This document shows positions 43,901 to 53,230 of a DNA stretch of 64,000 nucleotides, one piece after another. Location: assembly GCF_002097715.1 (NCBI RefSeq), contig NZ_CP020738.1:3224001-3288000 (forward strand). Reading direction: 5' to 3'. Position 1 is the stretch's first letter. Each line of letters begins with the position of its first letter. The DNA comes from Burkholderia ubonensis subsp. mesacidophila (GTDB lineage Bacteria > Pseudomonadota > Gammaproteobacteria > Burkholderiales > Burkholderiaceae). Both the position numbers and the translations under genes were made by a program. The notes under the pieces are model-generated. The model saw only the letters and a list, made by a program, of their open reading frames with translations, did no database searches and was not told where the DNA came from.

Positions 43901-45892
43901 CTAGCGCCGGTCCGTGATCGTCGTGTCGATCGCCTGCCCGGCGATCACGACGTTCGCCAGCGCCATCCCGCTCACGTTGAACGCATACACCGGCCCCGGC
44001 GACGTCGCCGTCGGCGCGCCGCATGCGACCGGCGTGCCGAAGTCGCAGTTGCGGATCGTCACGCCGGAGATCGGCTGCACCGCCGGCGTCGGCGGCGCGC
44101 CGTTGTAGTCGAACGCGACCGGCCCCTGCGCGACGATCGCCTGGAAACACGACGCGGTCACGCCGTTCAGCGTCACGTTGCCCGCCTTCACGTCCGCGAT
44201 CGTGATGGCCTGCACGACGGGCGGGCGCGTGCGCACCGCGTCGTTCGCGCTCCGGTAGTCGCAATCGAACGTGACGATCCCGCCCTGCGCGGCGGACGGG
44301 TTGCCGGCCGCCGCCGTCACGACGCCGAGCGGCACGCTCGCGTTGATCGGGCTGCCCGCGAGCAGCGCGCCGCCGTAGCCGCCGCCCTTCAGGTTCACGC
44401 CGTTCGGCAGGCTCACGCCCTTCACGTGGAAGTCCTTCACGTAGCCGCCGCGGTTCATGTTGGTCTTCACGCGGATCGCGATGTTGAGCGGGTTGGTCTG
44501 CCAGTTCGCGTTCAGCATCGACAGGTTCGTCGCATAGACCTGCTCGACGCCGCCACCCATCTCGCTGCCGAGCGTGATGCCGCCGTGGCCGCTGTTCATC
44601 GTGCAGTTGCGGATCAGGTGGCGCAACGCCGGCCCGTATTCCGTGTCGCGGTCCTTGCCCGACTTGATCGCGATGCAGTCGTCGCCGGTGTTGAACGTGC
44701 AGTCCTCGCACAGCACGTCGGTGCACGCGTCCGGATCGAAGCCGTCGTTGTTCGGGCCGATGCTGTTCGTCGTCACGCCGCGGATCACGACGTTGCGGCA
44801 CGCGCTCGGATGGTGCTGCCAGAACGGCGTGTTCTGCGTCTGGTAATCCTGCATCAGCACGTTCGTGCAGCCGATGAATTCGACCAGGCACGGACGCAGG
44901 TAATGGCCCAGGCCAAAGATCCGATGCTCGACCGGCACGCCCGCCTCGGACAGCGCGGGCAGGTAGTTCTGGTCCTGCTGCCACGGCGTGACGGGCGACG
45001 TGAGCATCGCGTAGAGCGCGTCGGAAATCCCCGGCGCGACGATGCGCAGGTCGACGTTGTTCGGATTCGGATACGCCTGGCTCGGCATCGACGCACTCGC
45101 GCCGTACGTGCCCGACGAACCCTTGTAGGTCCACCAGCAGACGCTGCCGTTGCCGCCGCCGGCGAACGGCGTCATCGCCTGCCCGTTCAGCACCGACGTC
45201 GGGCCTTCGCCGGTCAGCGCGATGTTCACCGCATTGCGCGCATAGACCGGCGCGCCGTAGTTCAGGCAGTCGTTCGCCTGCCAGCGGCTGTAGTACAGGC
45301 GGCCGTTCGCGCCGCAGTCGACGGGGCCGTCCTTCGCGTAGTCGGCCGGGTTCGGGCTGAAGTAGATCGTGCAGTTCGCGCTCAGGTGGAAGTTCACGTG
45401 GCTCCGCAGCACGATCGGCCCCGCGCAATACCAGGTGCCCGGCGGCACGACCACGCGGCCGCCGCCTTCGCGATGGCACGCGTCGATCGCCGCGAGAAAC
45501 GCCGGGCGCGAATCGATCGCGCCCGGCGCGGGCGTCAGTTCCGAGCCGGGGCTCACCGGCGATTTCATGGTGTTCGTGTAGGGGGAGGTCTGCGGGACCG
45601 TCGCGCAGGGGCGCGCGCCGTAGCGCGTCACGTCGAAGTCGCGGCCGTGGAACACGAGCCGTGACACAGGCGCGAGCGACGCGGCGATGCGCGCCGCCGC
45701 ACCATGCTCGCCCCAGATCGGATCGACCGCCGACGCATTCGACATGTTGCCTCCGGCAAAGGCCCGGGTCGCCGCGAGCGGCCCGCCGAGCACCGCGCCG
45801 CCGGCCAGCGCGCCGGTCCAGCCGATGCACGCGCGGCGCGACACCCGCTTTGAAGACAGTAATAGAACAGACGAAGGGCGGATTGCGGGCAT
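43901..45892 (-). CDS. Tat-exported GH28 polygalacturonase
   Basis: The 663-residue protein begins with a twin-arginine signal (KRVSRRACIGWTGALAGGAVLGG) and belongs to glycoside hydrolase family 28. All catalytic motifs are visible: NNDGFDPD near residue 380, TGDDC near 404, SGHGG near 436 and RVK near 473. It should hydrolyse pectin (polygalacturonic acid) or a related plant polymer after export by Tat, with an N-terminal region about 300 residues longer than simple GH28 enzymes. The ATG at 45892 follows GGAGGAG; the upstream start at 45943 lacks one. Divergent from the aminotransferase gene. Confidence 0.92.
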   Translation of the reverse strand: MPAIRPSSVLLLSSKRVSRRACIGWTGALAGGAVLGGPLAATRAFAGGNMSNASAVDPIWGEHGAAARIAASLAPVSRLVFHGRDFDVTRYGARPCATVPQTSPYTNTMKSPVSPGSELTPAPGAIDSRPAFLAAIDACHREGGGRVVVPPGTWYCAGPIVLRSHVNFHLSANCTIYFSPNPADYAKDGPVDCGANGRLYYSRWQANDCLNYGAPVYARNAVNIALTGEGPTSVLNGQAMTPFAGGGNGSVCWWTYKGSSGTYGASASMPSQAYPNPNNVDLRIVAPGISDALYAMLTSPVTPWQQDQNYLPALSEAGVPVEHRIFGLGHYLRPCLVEFIGCTNVLMQDYQTQNTPFWQHHPSACRNVVIRGVTTNSIGPNNDGFDPDACTDVLCEDCTFNTGDDCIAIKSGKDRDTEYGPALRHLIRNCTMNSGHGGITLGSEMGGGVEQVYATNLSMLNANWQTNPLNIAIRVKTNMNRGGYVKDFHVKGVSLPNGVNLKGGGYGGALLAGSPINASVPLGVVTAAAGNPSAAQGGIVTFDCDYRSANDAVRTRPPVVQAITIADVKAGNVTLNGVTASCFQAIVAQGPVAFDYNGAPPTPAVQPISGVTIRNCDFGTPVACGAPTATSPGPVYAFNVSGMALANVVIAGQAIDTTITDRR

Positions 45893-46213
45893 GGGCGCTC
45901 CTCCAGTGTATTGGGCGATCAACGCGCGCGGGTAGCGCATCATTATTCATATGTTGTCGTACTACATTGAATAGTCTAGATGGGGTAGCCGCCTTGCAAG
46001 AATCTGTCACTTATCCTGTTTTAATGAGGATATTTTGAAATACGTGTGCGCGCACTCACTTCAAGGATGCGCATCAAACATCTGTTGTCGTATGTTTATG
46101 CGCAGAAATTTCAAATCAGGCAGATACGCGGCCGAGCCCTGATCGACCGCGCACACGGAATATGACAAGCTCGCTCACGCGTCATCCGATCAACCTTGCC
46201 GGAGGAGCCCAAC
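45893..46213. promoter_or_regulatory. Divergent promoter region with a direct repeat
   Basis: This 321-base A/T-rich gap separates the GH28 and aminotransferase genes. CATATGTTGTCGTACT (45948-45963) and CATCTGTTGTCGTATG (46079-46094) form an imperfect direct repeat with a TTGTCGTA core. The pair may be binding sites of a GntR-type regulator. Confidence 0.45.
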
Positions 46214-47572
46214 TTGCGTTCCCGCCACGGAGTCGACCTCATCCGCGCCCGCGCGCTGTTCGAGCGCGAGCGCCGCGCGTTCGCCGAAGCGATGCCGAGA
46301 TCCCGCGCACTGTCCGCGGAAGCCGCCGAGCACCTGCTGTTCGGTGTCCCGCTGCACTGGATGCAGGACTGGTCGACCCCGTTCTCGCTGTACGTGAAGG
46401 AAGCGCGCGGCGCGACCTTCACCGACGTCGACGGCCATCGCTATGTCGATTTCTGTCTCGGCGACACCGGTGCGATGTTCGGCCATGCGCCCGAACCCGT
46501 CGCGCGGGCACTCGCCGAGCAGGCGACGCGCGGCTACACGACGATGCTGCCGAGCGAGGATGCGGCATGGGTGTCGCGCGAACTCGCACGCCGCTTCGGG
46601 CTGCCGGTCTGGCAGTTCGCGCTGAGCGCGAGCGACGCGAACCGCTTCGTGCTGCGCTGGGCGCGCGCGGCCACCGGCCGCAACACGATCGTCGTGTTCA
46701 ACGGCTGCTATCACGGGACGGTCGACGACGTGTTCGTCGATCTGGTCGACGGCCGCCCCATGCAGCGCGACAGCCTGCTCGGGCAGGCGTATGACCTGCT
46801 CGCGAACACGCGCGTCGTCGAGTTCAACGATCTTGGGGCGCTCGAAGCGGCGCTGAAGGATGGCGACGTCGCATGCGTGCTCGCCGAGCCCGCGATGACG
46901 AACATCGGGATGGTGCTGCCCGATCCCGGCTTCTGGGATGAAGCCCGCGCGCTGACGCGCCGCTACGGCACGCTGCTCGTGATCGACGAGACGCACACGA
47001 TCAGCAGCGGCCCCGGCGGCTACGCGGTGGCGCACGGGCTCGATCCCGACGTGCTGGTGGTCGGCAAGCCGATTGCCGGCGGCGTGCCGTGCGCCGTCTA
47101 CGGTTTCAGCGCGGCATTCGCGGAGCGCGCGAAACAGGCGAAGCTGAACGCGCCGCCCGGACATTCGGGCATCGGCACGACGCTCACCGCGAACATGCTC
47201 GCGATGCATGCGATGCGCGCGACGCTGGAGGACGTGGCCACGGAAGCGGCCTACGCGCACATGTTCGAACTGGCCGCGCGGCTCGCGTCCGGGCTCGAAC
47301 AGGCGATCGCGACACACGGGCTGCCGTGGTGCGTGACGCGCATCGGCGCGCGCACCGAGTTCCAGTTCGCGCCGACGCCGCCGCGCAACGGCACGCTCGC
47401 CGGCCGGCAGCTCGACAGCGAGCTCGAGCACATCGTGCACCTGTACCTGCTGAACCGCGGCGTGCTGATCACGCCGTTCCACAACATGATGCTCGTGTGT
47501 CCCGAGACGACCGTGCAGGATGTCGACCTGCTGGTTGCGCTGTTCGATGCGTGTCTCAGAGAGCTGGTGTGA
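46214..47572 (+). CDS. Class III PLP-dependent aminotransferase (glutamate-1-semialdehyde aminomutase-like)
   Basis: The 452-residue protein is a fold-type I aminotransferase: Asp258-Glu259 (VIDETHTISSG) binds the pyridine nitrogen and Lys285 (VVGKPIAGG) forms the Schiff base. It is nearest to glutamate-1-semialdehyde aminomutase-like proteins, often assigned to amino acid or amine metabolism. It starts at a TTG (46214): GGAGGA ends 8 bases before it, whereas the other in-frame TTG (46196) lies upstream of that ribosome binding site. Divergent from GH28; the functional connection is unknown. Confidence 0.85.
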   Translation: MRSRHGVDLIRARALFERERRAFAEAMPRSRALSAEAAEHLLFGVPLHWMQDWSTPFSLYVKEARGATFTDVDGHRYVDFCLGDTGAMFGHAPEPVARALAEQATRGYTTMLPSEDAAWVSRELARRFGLPVWQFALSASDANRFVLRWARAATGRNTIVVFNGCYHGTVDDVFVDLVDGRPMQRDSLLGQAYDLLANTRVVEFNDLGALEAALKDGDVACVLAEPAMTNIGMVLPDPGFWDEARALTRRYGTLLVIDETHTISSGPGGYAVAHGLDPDVLVVGKPIAGGVPCAVYGFSAAFAERAKQAKLNAPPGHSGIGTTLTANMLAMHAMRATLEDVATEAAYAHMFELAARLASGLEQAIATHGLPWCVTRIGARTEFQFAPTPPRNGTLAGRQLDSELEHIVHLYLLNRGVLITPFHNMMLVCPETTVQDVDLLVALFDACLRELV

Positions 47573-47600
47573 TGGCGTGACGCAGCAGGCGGACGCGCGC

Positions 47601-47795
47601 CTACTGCTCGATCTGCTTGTCGTCGCCTGACGCGGCGGTGGTCTCGAACAGCAACACGAGATCGCCGCCATAGCTGCCGTTGGCGAGGGCAGTGCCGTTC
47701 CGGGCCGGCGCGTCGCCGCTGATCTTCAGGTTGTGGATTTCGTTGAAGCCGCCGTCGCCCTGCTCGACTCGTTGGCGACCGCGAATTCCGACCAA
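47601..47795 (-). pseudogene. Possible gene remnant
   Basis: A 64-codon frame ends NEIHNLKISGDAPARNGTALANGSYGGDLVLLFETTAASGDDKQIEQ. Codon use fits Burkholderia, but the N-terminal part looks unrelated and no ribosome binding site is present. It may be the 3' end of a decayed gene. No family is recognised. Confidence 0.3.
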
Positions 47796-48062
47796 CCTCG
47801 GTCAGGCGCACGGATTTTGATCTTGCTCCATACGCGCGCAGTGTTTATACATACGATTCAGCATTGACGTATCACCGGCCCCGGCGCCATCGCGTCAAAT
47901 GCGCCGCCTGCGTCATTCACAAGCGAGGTTCTTGAAGCAAGTCTCACTGATGCTGCATGACGCCACTCGGCATCTTATCCATCCCAGTGTTTTGCTTTTT
48001 GAAATTGTCTGTAGCGAACAATAAGTACATCTAATGCAATAAAAACCAACAAGGATCTTATT
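47796..48062. other. A/T-rich region upstream of the amidohydrolase
   Basis: No gene is seen. From about 47985 the sequence becomes strikingly A/T-rich. TTGAAA with a 17-base spacer before TAAGTA (about 47999-48027) could be the promoter. AAGGA at 48051 is the ribosome binding site of the next gene. Confidence 0.45.
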
Positions 48063-49901
48063 ATGTTCCAGCGACACCAGCTCGGATGTGCATGCTGCGG
48101 CACCCATTTGTTGGCAACCCCCTTTAGCCAGCGCGAGAGCGAATGGCAGGATCTGCTCAAGGAATTGAGCCGGCTGGAAGCGCACCGAGCGCCGGAGGCC
48201 GTGATCTTCTACGGCGGACACATCTATCCGGACCCGGAAGACACCGGCAGGCAAGTCGACGCGCTGGGTATCGGCAACCACAAGGTCATCGCCGCAGGTA
48301 CGCTCGACGAGGTCCGTCAACGCATGCGGGAGACATTCCCGGAAGTTCGCGAGCAGGCGCTCAAGGGCGGCCAGACCTTGCTTCCCGGCCTGATTGATCC
48401 GCACATGCATCTGCTGCCCACCGCGCTGTTCCGTACCAAGCCCTGGATAGACCTGTCACCTTTCGACGACCAAAAACTGAATCCCGATTACAGCGAGGAC
48501 TCCATCCGCAGGCTGCTTGAGCCAGCCGTCCGCGACGCGCAGAAAGCCGGAGAAAAGTGGGTTTGTGGAAGTGGCGTCGACCCATCGCTGATGCGCAAAT
48601 GGGTGGATATCGACCGTGCATGGTTGGACCGGATCAGCAAAGACACGTGCCTGTTCCTGGTCAATGCGTCCGGGCATATCGGCTATGCCAACAGCAGCGC
48701 ACTGCAAGCCGCCGGTCTCCAAGACGATTACCCCGACGGCGTGCTGACCGAATCGCAACTCGCCCTGCTGATGGGCGCCATGCCGCCGCCGAAACCGGCT
48801 GATCTGTTTCACCAAGTGCGGGAAGTGCTGCTGAACGCGAACAAGCGTGGCATTACCACCCTGTTCGATGCCGGCCTGGGGGCGGGAAAAGGATTTTATG
48901 AAGTCATCCTGATGCAGGCGTTGGCGAGAACGCCGTGGATGACGGTTCGCATGGGCGCGGCCCTGTTCGGCAATGACGACCTCTGGCCGGTGTGGATCAA
49001 GCAATTCAAGCCTCAACTGGATAGCAAGCCTGAGGAATTGTTTACCATCCGGGCGATGAAGCTGATCGCCGACGGCTCCAACCAAGGATTGACCGGCCTG
49101 CAAAGCAAGCCATACAAGTGCTGCGACGAACACAGTGTTCCCGGCGTGGGCCCCAATGGCCTGTTCAACTTCAATCCCGTCGAAACACTGGCTCAAGTCA
49201 TGCAGAAGGTCGTCGAGGCGAAATGGCCGATCATGACCCATGCCAATGGCGATGAAGCCATCGCCAACGTATTGGCCGCATACCAGCTGGTGCTGAGCAA
49301 GGTTCCTGAGGCAGCGTCCGCCTCGCCCCAACCATCCGGCACACCGGTCGAGTTGCGCCATCGGATCGAGCATGCGTCGCTCCTCAGCGACGACGATCTT
49401 CGCACCATGAAGCGACTGTCGATCTCGCCCAGTTTTCTGATCGGCCATGTCGGCTACTGGGGGCACGTGTTCCAGAAGACCATTCTTGGCGACGAACGCG
49501 CGCAGAAGCTCGATCGATGCAAATCGGCGCTACGCGCGGGCCTTCGCATCAGTCTGCACAGCGATCGCTTTGTCTCTCCGCTGGGGCCATTGCGCTATAT
49601 GGAGCAAGCAATGTGGCGGGTGATGGAAGCCGACCCGGAGCATTCGGTGCTCAATGAGACGGAGTGCCTGAGCGCGTCCGAAGCGCTGCGTGCGGTTACC
49701 ATCGACGCGGCCTGGCAATGCCACCTGGACGATCAGATCGGCTCGTTGAAAGAAGGGAAACAGGCTGACCTCGTGATCCTGGAAAAGGATCCGCTGCAAG
49801 CCAAACCGGGGGATCCTTGTCCACTGCGCGAAATCCGGGCGCTGGAGACATGGGTCAGCGGGCGCAAGGTTTATTCGGCTTCCAAGTCGGAAGCCCGATA
49901 G
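48063..49901 (+). CDS. YtcJ-like amidohydrolase family protein, probably acquired
   Basis: The 612-residue protein is a metal-dependent amidohydrolase of the YtcJ type: PGLIDPHMHLLPTALF (metal His pair), LIADGSNQGLTG, HANGDEAI, HRIEHASLLSDDDL and LHSDRFVSPLGPL. The N terminus is unusual in having a Cys-rich stretch (GCACCGTH, residues 8-15). Such enzymes hydrolyse amides in catabolism; the substrate is unknown. Its codon use has more A/T at third positions than the neighbours and it sits between A/T-rich flanks, suggesting acquisition. Confidence 0.82.
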   Translation: MFQRHQLGCACCGTHLLATPFSQRESEWQDLLKELSRLEAHRAPEAVIFYGGHIYPDPEDTGRQVDALGIGNHKVIAAGTLDEVRQRMRETFPEVREQALKGGQTLLPGLIDPHMHLLPTALFRTKPWIDLSPFDDQKLNPDYSEDSIRRLLEPAVRDAQKAGEKWVCGSGVDPSLMRKWVDIDRAWLDRISKDTCLFLVNASGHIGYANSSALQAAGLQDDYPDGVLTESQLALLMGAMPPPKPADLFHQVREVLLNANKRGITTLFDAGLGAGKGFYEVILMQALARTPWMTVRMGAALFGNDDLWPVWIKQFKPQLDSKPEELFTIRAMKLIADGSNQGLTGLQSKPYKCCDEHSVPGVGPNGLFNFNPVETLAQVMQKVVEAKWPIMTHANGDEAIANVLAAYQLVLSKVPEAASASPQPSGTPVELRHRIEHASLLSDDDLRTMKRLSISPSFLIGHVGYWGHVFQKTILGDERAQKLDRCKSALRAGLRISLHSDRFVSPLGPLRYMEQAMWRVMEADPEHSVLNETECLSASEALRAVTIDAAWQCHLDDQIGSLKEGKQADLVILEKDPLQAKPGDPCPLREIRALETWVSGRKVYSASKSEAR

Positions 49902-49918
49902 GTCCCAGTGGTTCGGAT

Positions 49919-49953
49919 CGCTGATCACCTGTTTCGGAAGCCGGCGATCAGCG
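49919..49953. terminator. Possible hairpin after the amidohydrolase gene
   Basis: CGCTGATC pairs with GATCAGCG across a 19-base loop shortly after the stop codon. No T run, so the assignment is weak. Confidence 0.3.
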
Positions 49954-50018
49954 GTCACCATTCACCGCGCACAGCGCGGCTCATACCATGCTCACGTGCG
50001 CCCTGACGAAGCCGGCTC

Positions 50019-51182
50019 TCACGCGACCGGCAACGCGAGCCGCGCAATCTCCGCGAAATACCGCGCGCCGATCGACAGGATCTCGTCGTTGAAGTCGTAG
50101 GTCGCGTTGTGCAGCGGCACGCCGCCGTTGCCCGCCGCGTCCCCGTTGCCGATGAAGATGAAGTTGCCCGGCACCGCCTGAAGAAACGCGCCGAAGTCCT
50201 CCGAGATCATCATCGGCTGGACGTTCGGCTCCACGCCCTCCGCCCCGGCGACGTTCGTGGCGGCCCTCACCGCCGTCTCGACGCACTCCGGCGAATTCAC
50301 CGTCGGCGCGAACTCGTGCGTGTATTCGAACGTGCAGTCCGCGCCGTGGGTCCGGCAGATGCCTTCGCTGATCTCCCGCATCCGCGTTTCCAGCAGCGCC
50401 TGCACGTCGCGCGAATAACTGCGCGTGTCCCCCTTGATCGTCACCGTCGACGGGATCACGTTCCGCAAGCCGTCGGTGATGAATTCGGTGCACGAGATCA
50501 CCGCCTGCTGGCCCGGATCGAGATTGCGCGACACGATCGTCTGCAGCGCGAGCACGACCTGCGACGCGATGACGATCGGATCGATGCCCATGTGCGGCCG
50601 CGCCGCATGCGTGCCGCGTCCTTTGATCCGGATGACGAAATTGTCCTCGCTCGCCATGATGCCGCCCGCGCGCGTCGCGAACGTGCCGGCGCGCAGGCCC
50701 GGCATGTTGTGCGCGCCGAAGATCGCGTCGACCGGAAAGCGCTCGAACAGCCCGTCGGCCATCATCGCCTTCGCGCCGCGGCCGTGCTCCTCGGCCGGCT
50801 GGAAGATGAAGCGCACGGTGCCGTCGAAGTCCTTGCGCTCGGCAAGCAGCCGTGCCGCGCCGAGGATCATCGACATGTGCCCGTCGTGGCCGCATGCGTG
50901 CATCTTGCCGGGCGTCAGCGACGCATGCGCGCGGCCGGGCGCGCTTTCCGCGATGTTCAGCGCATCCATGTCGGCGCGCAGGCCGATCGCGCGCTTGCCG
51001 GCGCCGACCGTCAGGTTCGCGACGAGCCCCGTCCCGCCGATTCCACGATGCACGTCGAGCCCGAGCGTCGTCAGGATCGTCGCGACGAAGTCGGACGTCT
51101 TCACCTCCTCGAAGCCGGTCTCCGGATATCGATGCAGGTGTTGTCGCCAGGTCTTCAGTTGTCCTTGCAGCGTGCTTTCCAT
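50019..51182 (-). CDS. M20-family amidohydrolase (hippurate hydrolase-like)
   Basis: The 387-residue protein is an M20D peptidase-family amidohydrolase: metal ligands Asp71/Asp73 region (LRADMDAL), Cys97-Gly-His99-Asp-Gly-His102 (ACGHDGH), Glu131-Glu132 (PAEEHG) and the dimer-domain GTHAARPH. It hydrolyses N-acyl amino acids or similar amides. ATG 51182 follows GAGGAG; an N-terminal extension is not needed. It is the second gene after the diaminopropionate ammonia-lyase, read leftwards, so it likely acts on a related compound. Confidence 0.92.
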   Translation of the reverse strand: MESTLQGQLKTWRQHLHRYPETGFEEVKTSDFVATILTTLGLDVHRGIGGTGLVANLTVGAGKRAIGLRADMDALNIAESAPGRAHASLTPGKMHACGHDGHMSMILGAARLLAERKDFDGTVRFIFQPAEEHGRGAKAMMADGLFERFPVDAIFGAHNMPGLRAGTFATRAGGIMASEDNFVIRIKGRGTHAARPHMGIDPIVIASQVVLALQTIVSRNLDPGQQAVISCTEFITDGLRNVIPSTVTIKGDTRSYSRDVQALLETRMREISEGICRTHGADCTFEYTHEFAPTVNSPECVETAVRAATNVAGAEGVEPNVQPMMISEDFGAFLQAVPGNFIFIGNGDAAGNGGVPLHNATYDFNDEILSIGARYFAEIARLALPVA

Positions 51183-51217
51183 GCCGAACTCCTCGTCGAT
51201 GTCGATGTCGATGTCCG

Positions 51218-52459
51218 TCACACGGCGACGGCCGCTGCCGTGCGATCCAGCCAGTCGCGCCGGCGCGCCAGCACCGCTTCGGCCGGCTCGCCGACGCATT
51301 GCCGGTAGACCGACGGCGCCGTCGCCCCTTCGGTACTGATCGCGAGCACGCGCGACGTCGCGTCGAGCCCCGCCGCGCGCGCAAGTTCGGGGGCGCGCAT
51401 CAGCACAGCGAGCCCCGCGAGACCGGCCGCCCCCGATTCGCCGATCACGAGCGGCGCGTCGCGGCCGCTGCCCGTCGCGAAGTCACGCATCGTGCGCACC
51501 GCATCGTCGTCGTCGATCAGCATGAAGTGATCGATGCACGGCTCGAGGAAATCCCACGCGAGCGGCGACGCTTCGCCGCACGCGAGCCCGGCCATCACCG
51601 AATCGACGGCGCCGGTCGCCTTCGTCGCGCGGCCCGCGAGCGCGCTTTGGTACAGGCAGTCGGCTTGCCGCGGCTCGACGACGATGAAGTGCGGCCGCCG
51701 CGCGCCATGACGCTCCCACAGATAGCTTGCGACCCCGGCGGCCAGTCCGCCCACGCCGCCTTGCAGGAACACGTGCGTGAACGCGGGCGCGCCGGCCGTG
51801 TCCGCCGACTGGCCGACGAGTTCGGCCGCGATCACGCCGTAGCCCTGCATCACGTCGCGCGGAATCGCCTCGTAGCCATCGTATGACGTATCCGACACGA
51901 CATGCCAGCCGTTTGCATGCGCAAGCTGGGCGGCGCGCACGACCGATTCGTCGTAGTTGCCGTCGATCCGCACGATCTGCGCGCCGTGCGCGGCGATCGC
52001 GCGTTCGCGTTCGACGTCGACGTGCGCATGCAGCACGATCACGCAGCGGCAGCCGATCGTGCGCGCCGCCGCGGCCAGCGCGTTGCCGTGATTGCCGTCC
52101 GTCGCGCTGATCACGGTCAGGCCCGCGAGCAGCGACGCGTGGCGGCCTGCGATCAGGTCCTTCGGGTCGAGGTCGTGCGTGCGCCACAGGCGCTTCGCCA
52201 GACGCATCAGCGCGACCGGCGCGCCCAGCGCCTTGAAGCTGCCGAGCGGCGAGCGGAACGACTCGTCCTTGACCGCGAGCCGCGCGACGCCGAGTTGCGC
52301 GGCGGCGTCGGGCAGGTCCCACAACGGCGTCGGCGCGGCGCCGAGGAGGCGCCAGTTCGACAGCCACGCGCCGCTTTCGTCGGCGGTCGCGATGTTCAGC
52401 ACGCGCCGCAGCGCGTCGGGATAAGGGGCGCGTGACGACCGGGGATTGGCGATCAGCAT
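51218..52459 (-). CDS. dpaL: Diaminopropionate ammonia-lyase
   Basis: The 413-residue PLP enzyme converts 2,3-diaminopropionate to pyruvate and ammonia. The PLP lysine is Lys76 (RSPLGSFKALGAP), followed by ISATDGNHGNALAAAA and the glycine loop GGVGGLAAGV (phosphate binding) and GESGAAGLAGL near the C terminus. It is typical DpaL/YgeX. It is divergent from the Lrp-type regulator, from which a 182-base gap with a split TTGCGCA inverted repeat separates it, and is followed by the M20 hydrolase with a 35-base gap. Confidence 0.92.
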   Translation of the reverse strand: MLIANPRSSRAPYPDALRRVLNIATADESGAWLSNWRLLGAAPTPLWDLPDAAAQLGVARLAVKDESFRSPLGSFKALGAPVALMRLAKRLWRTHDLDPKDLIAGRHASLLAGLTVISATDGNHGNALAAAARTIGCRCVIVLHAHVDVERERAIAAHGAQIVRIDGNYDESVVRAAQLAHANGWHVVSDTSYDGYEAIPRDVMQGYGVIAAELVGQSADTAGAPAFTHVFLQGGVGGLAAGVASYLWERHGARRPHFIVVEPRQADCLYQSALAGRATKATGAVDSVMAGLACGEASPLAWDFLEPCIDHFMLIDDDDAVRTMRDFATGSGRDAPLVIGESGAAGLAGLAVLMRAPELARAAGLDATSRVLAISTEGATAPSVYRQCVGEPAEAVLARRRDWLDRTAAAVAV

Positions 52460-52558
52460 GGCAGGCTTGCTCCGGAGGGACGGCCTCGGCAGAGGTCCGT
52501 CGGTTGAGTCGCATCGGGAAAGCGCCGGTTGCGCCCGCCCTCGATGAGCAAAATAATA

Positions 52559-52606
52559 TTGCGCAGGCTGGTCAATAAATTCCCCAATTGAGCTGGCTTT
52601 GCGCAA
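52559..52606. promoter_or_regulatory. Candidate Lrp-type operator
   Basis: TTGCGCA (52559-52565) and its complement TGCGCAA (52600-52606) are spaced 41 bases centre to centre, about four helical turns, in the divergent region of dpaL and the Lrp-family gene. This spacing suits an oligomeric Lrp-type regulator. Confidence 0.45.
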
Positions 52607-52641
52607 CAATTTCTCACTTTGGCGAGGCTTCACGCGAAATC

Positions 52642-53118
52642 ATGACCACCCCTCTCGATGCGTTCGATCGCAAGCTGCTGATGGAAGTCCAGCGGGACGC
52701 GCAGACGCCCCAGAACGAACTGGGCGCGCGCGTGAACCTGTCGACCGCCGCGGTGAACCGGCGGCTGCGCCGCCTCGCGGAAGACGGCGTGATCGAGCGC
52801 TACACGGCGGTCGTCTCGCCGGAGAAGGTCGGATATGCGCTGACGATCGTCGTCAACGTCGAGATGGAGAGCGAGCAGCTCGACCAGATCGATGCGATGA
52901 AGCGGACTTTCGAACAGTGTCCGCAGGTGCAGCAGTGCTATTACGTGACGGGTGAGTGGGATTTCGTGCTGATTCTCACCGTACGCGACATGGACCAGTA
53001 CAACGCGCTCACGCGGCAGTTGTTCTTTTCGAATAACAACGTGAAGCGGTTCAAGACGCTGGTGAGCATGGGGCGGGTGAAGGTGGGGTTGGGGGTGGCG
53101 GTCGACATGGAGGAGTGA
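52642..53118 (+). CDS. Lrp/AsnC-family regulator
   Basis: The 158-residue protein has an N-terminal helix-turn-helix (residues 6-60: LDAFDRKLLMEVQRDAQTPQNELGARVNLSTAAVNRRLRRLAEDGVIERY) and a RAM ligand-binding domain (CPQVQQCYYVTGEWDFVLILTVRDMDQYNAL). It should control the divergent dpaL-M20 operon in response to an amino acid, by the family's usual logic. ATG 52642 is chosen over an upstream start because it gives the family length. Confidence 0.92.
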   Translation: MTTPLDAFDRKLLMEVQRDAQTPQNELGARVNLSTAAVNRRLRRLAEDGVIERYTAVVSPEKVGYALTIVVNVEMESEQLDQIDAMKRTFEQCPQVQQCYYVTGEWDFVLILTVRDMDQYNALTRQLFFSNNNVKRFKTLVSMGRVKVGLGVAVDMEE

Positions 53119-53230
53119 AATCCGGTGAACGGCGCCTCCGGAAGGTTGTCCGCGAGGCGGGTGAAGACCCGGATTTCGAGGTTGAATCGCGCTTGTTTAA
53201 AGCGGCAACGATATTGCCTGTGCCCTCTCA

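Noticed and set aside
45893..45943. Earlier start for the GH28 gene
   Set aside because: It lacks a ribosome binding site and would put 17 residues before the Tat signal.
49919..49953. Inverted repeat as an insertion-sequence end
   Set aside because: There is only one pair of 8-bp arms with no transposase or target duplication nearby; a weak terminator is more likely.
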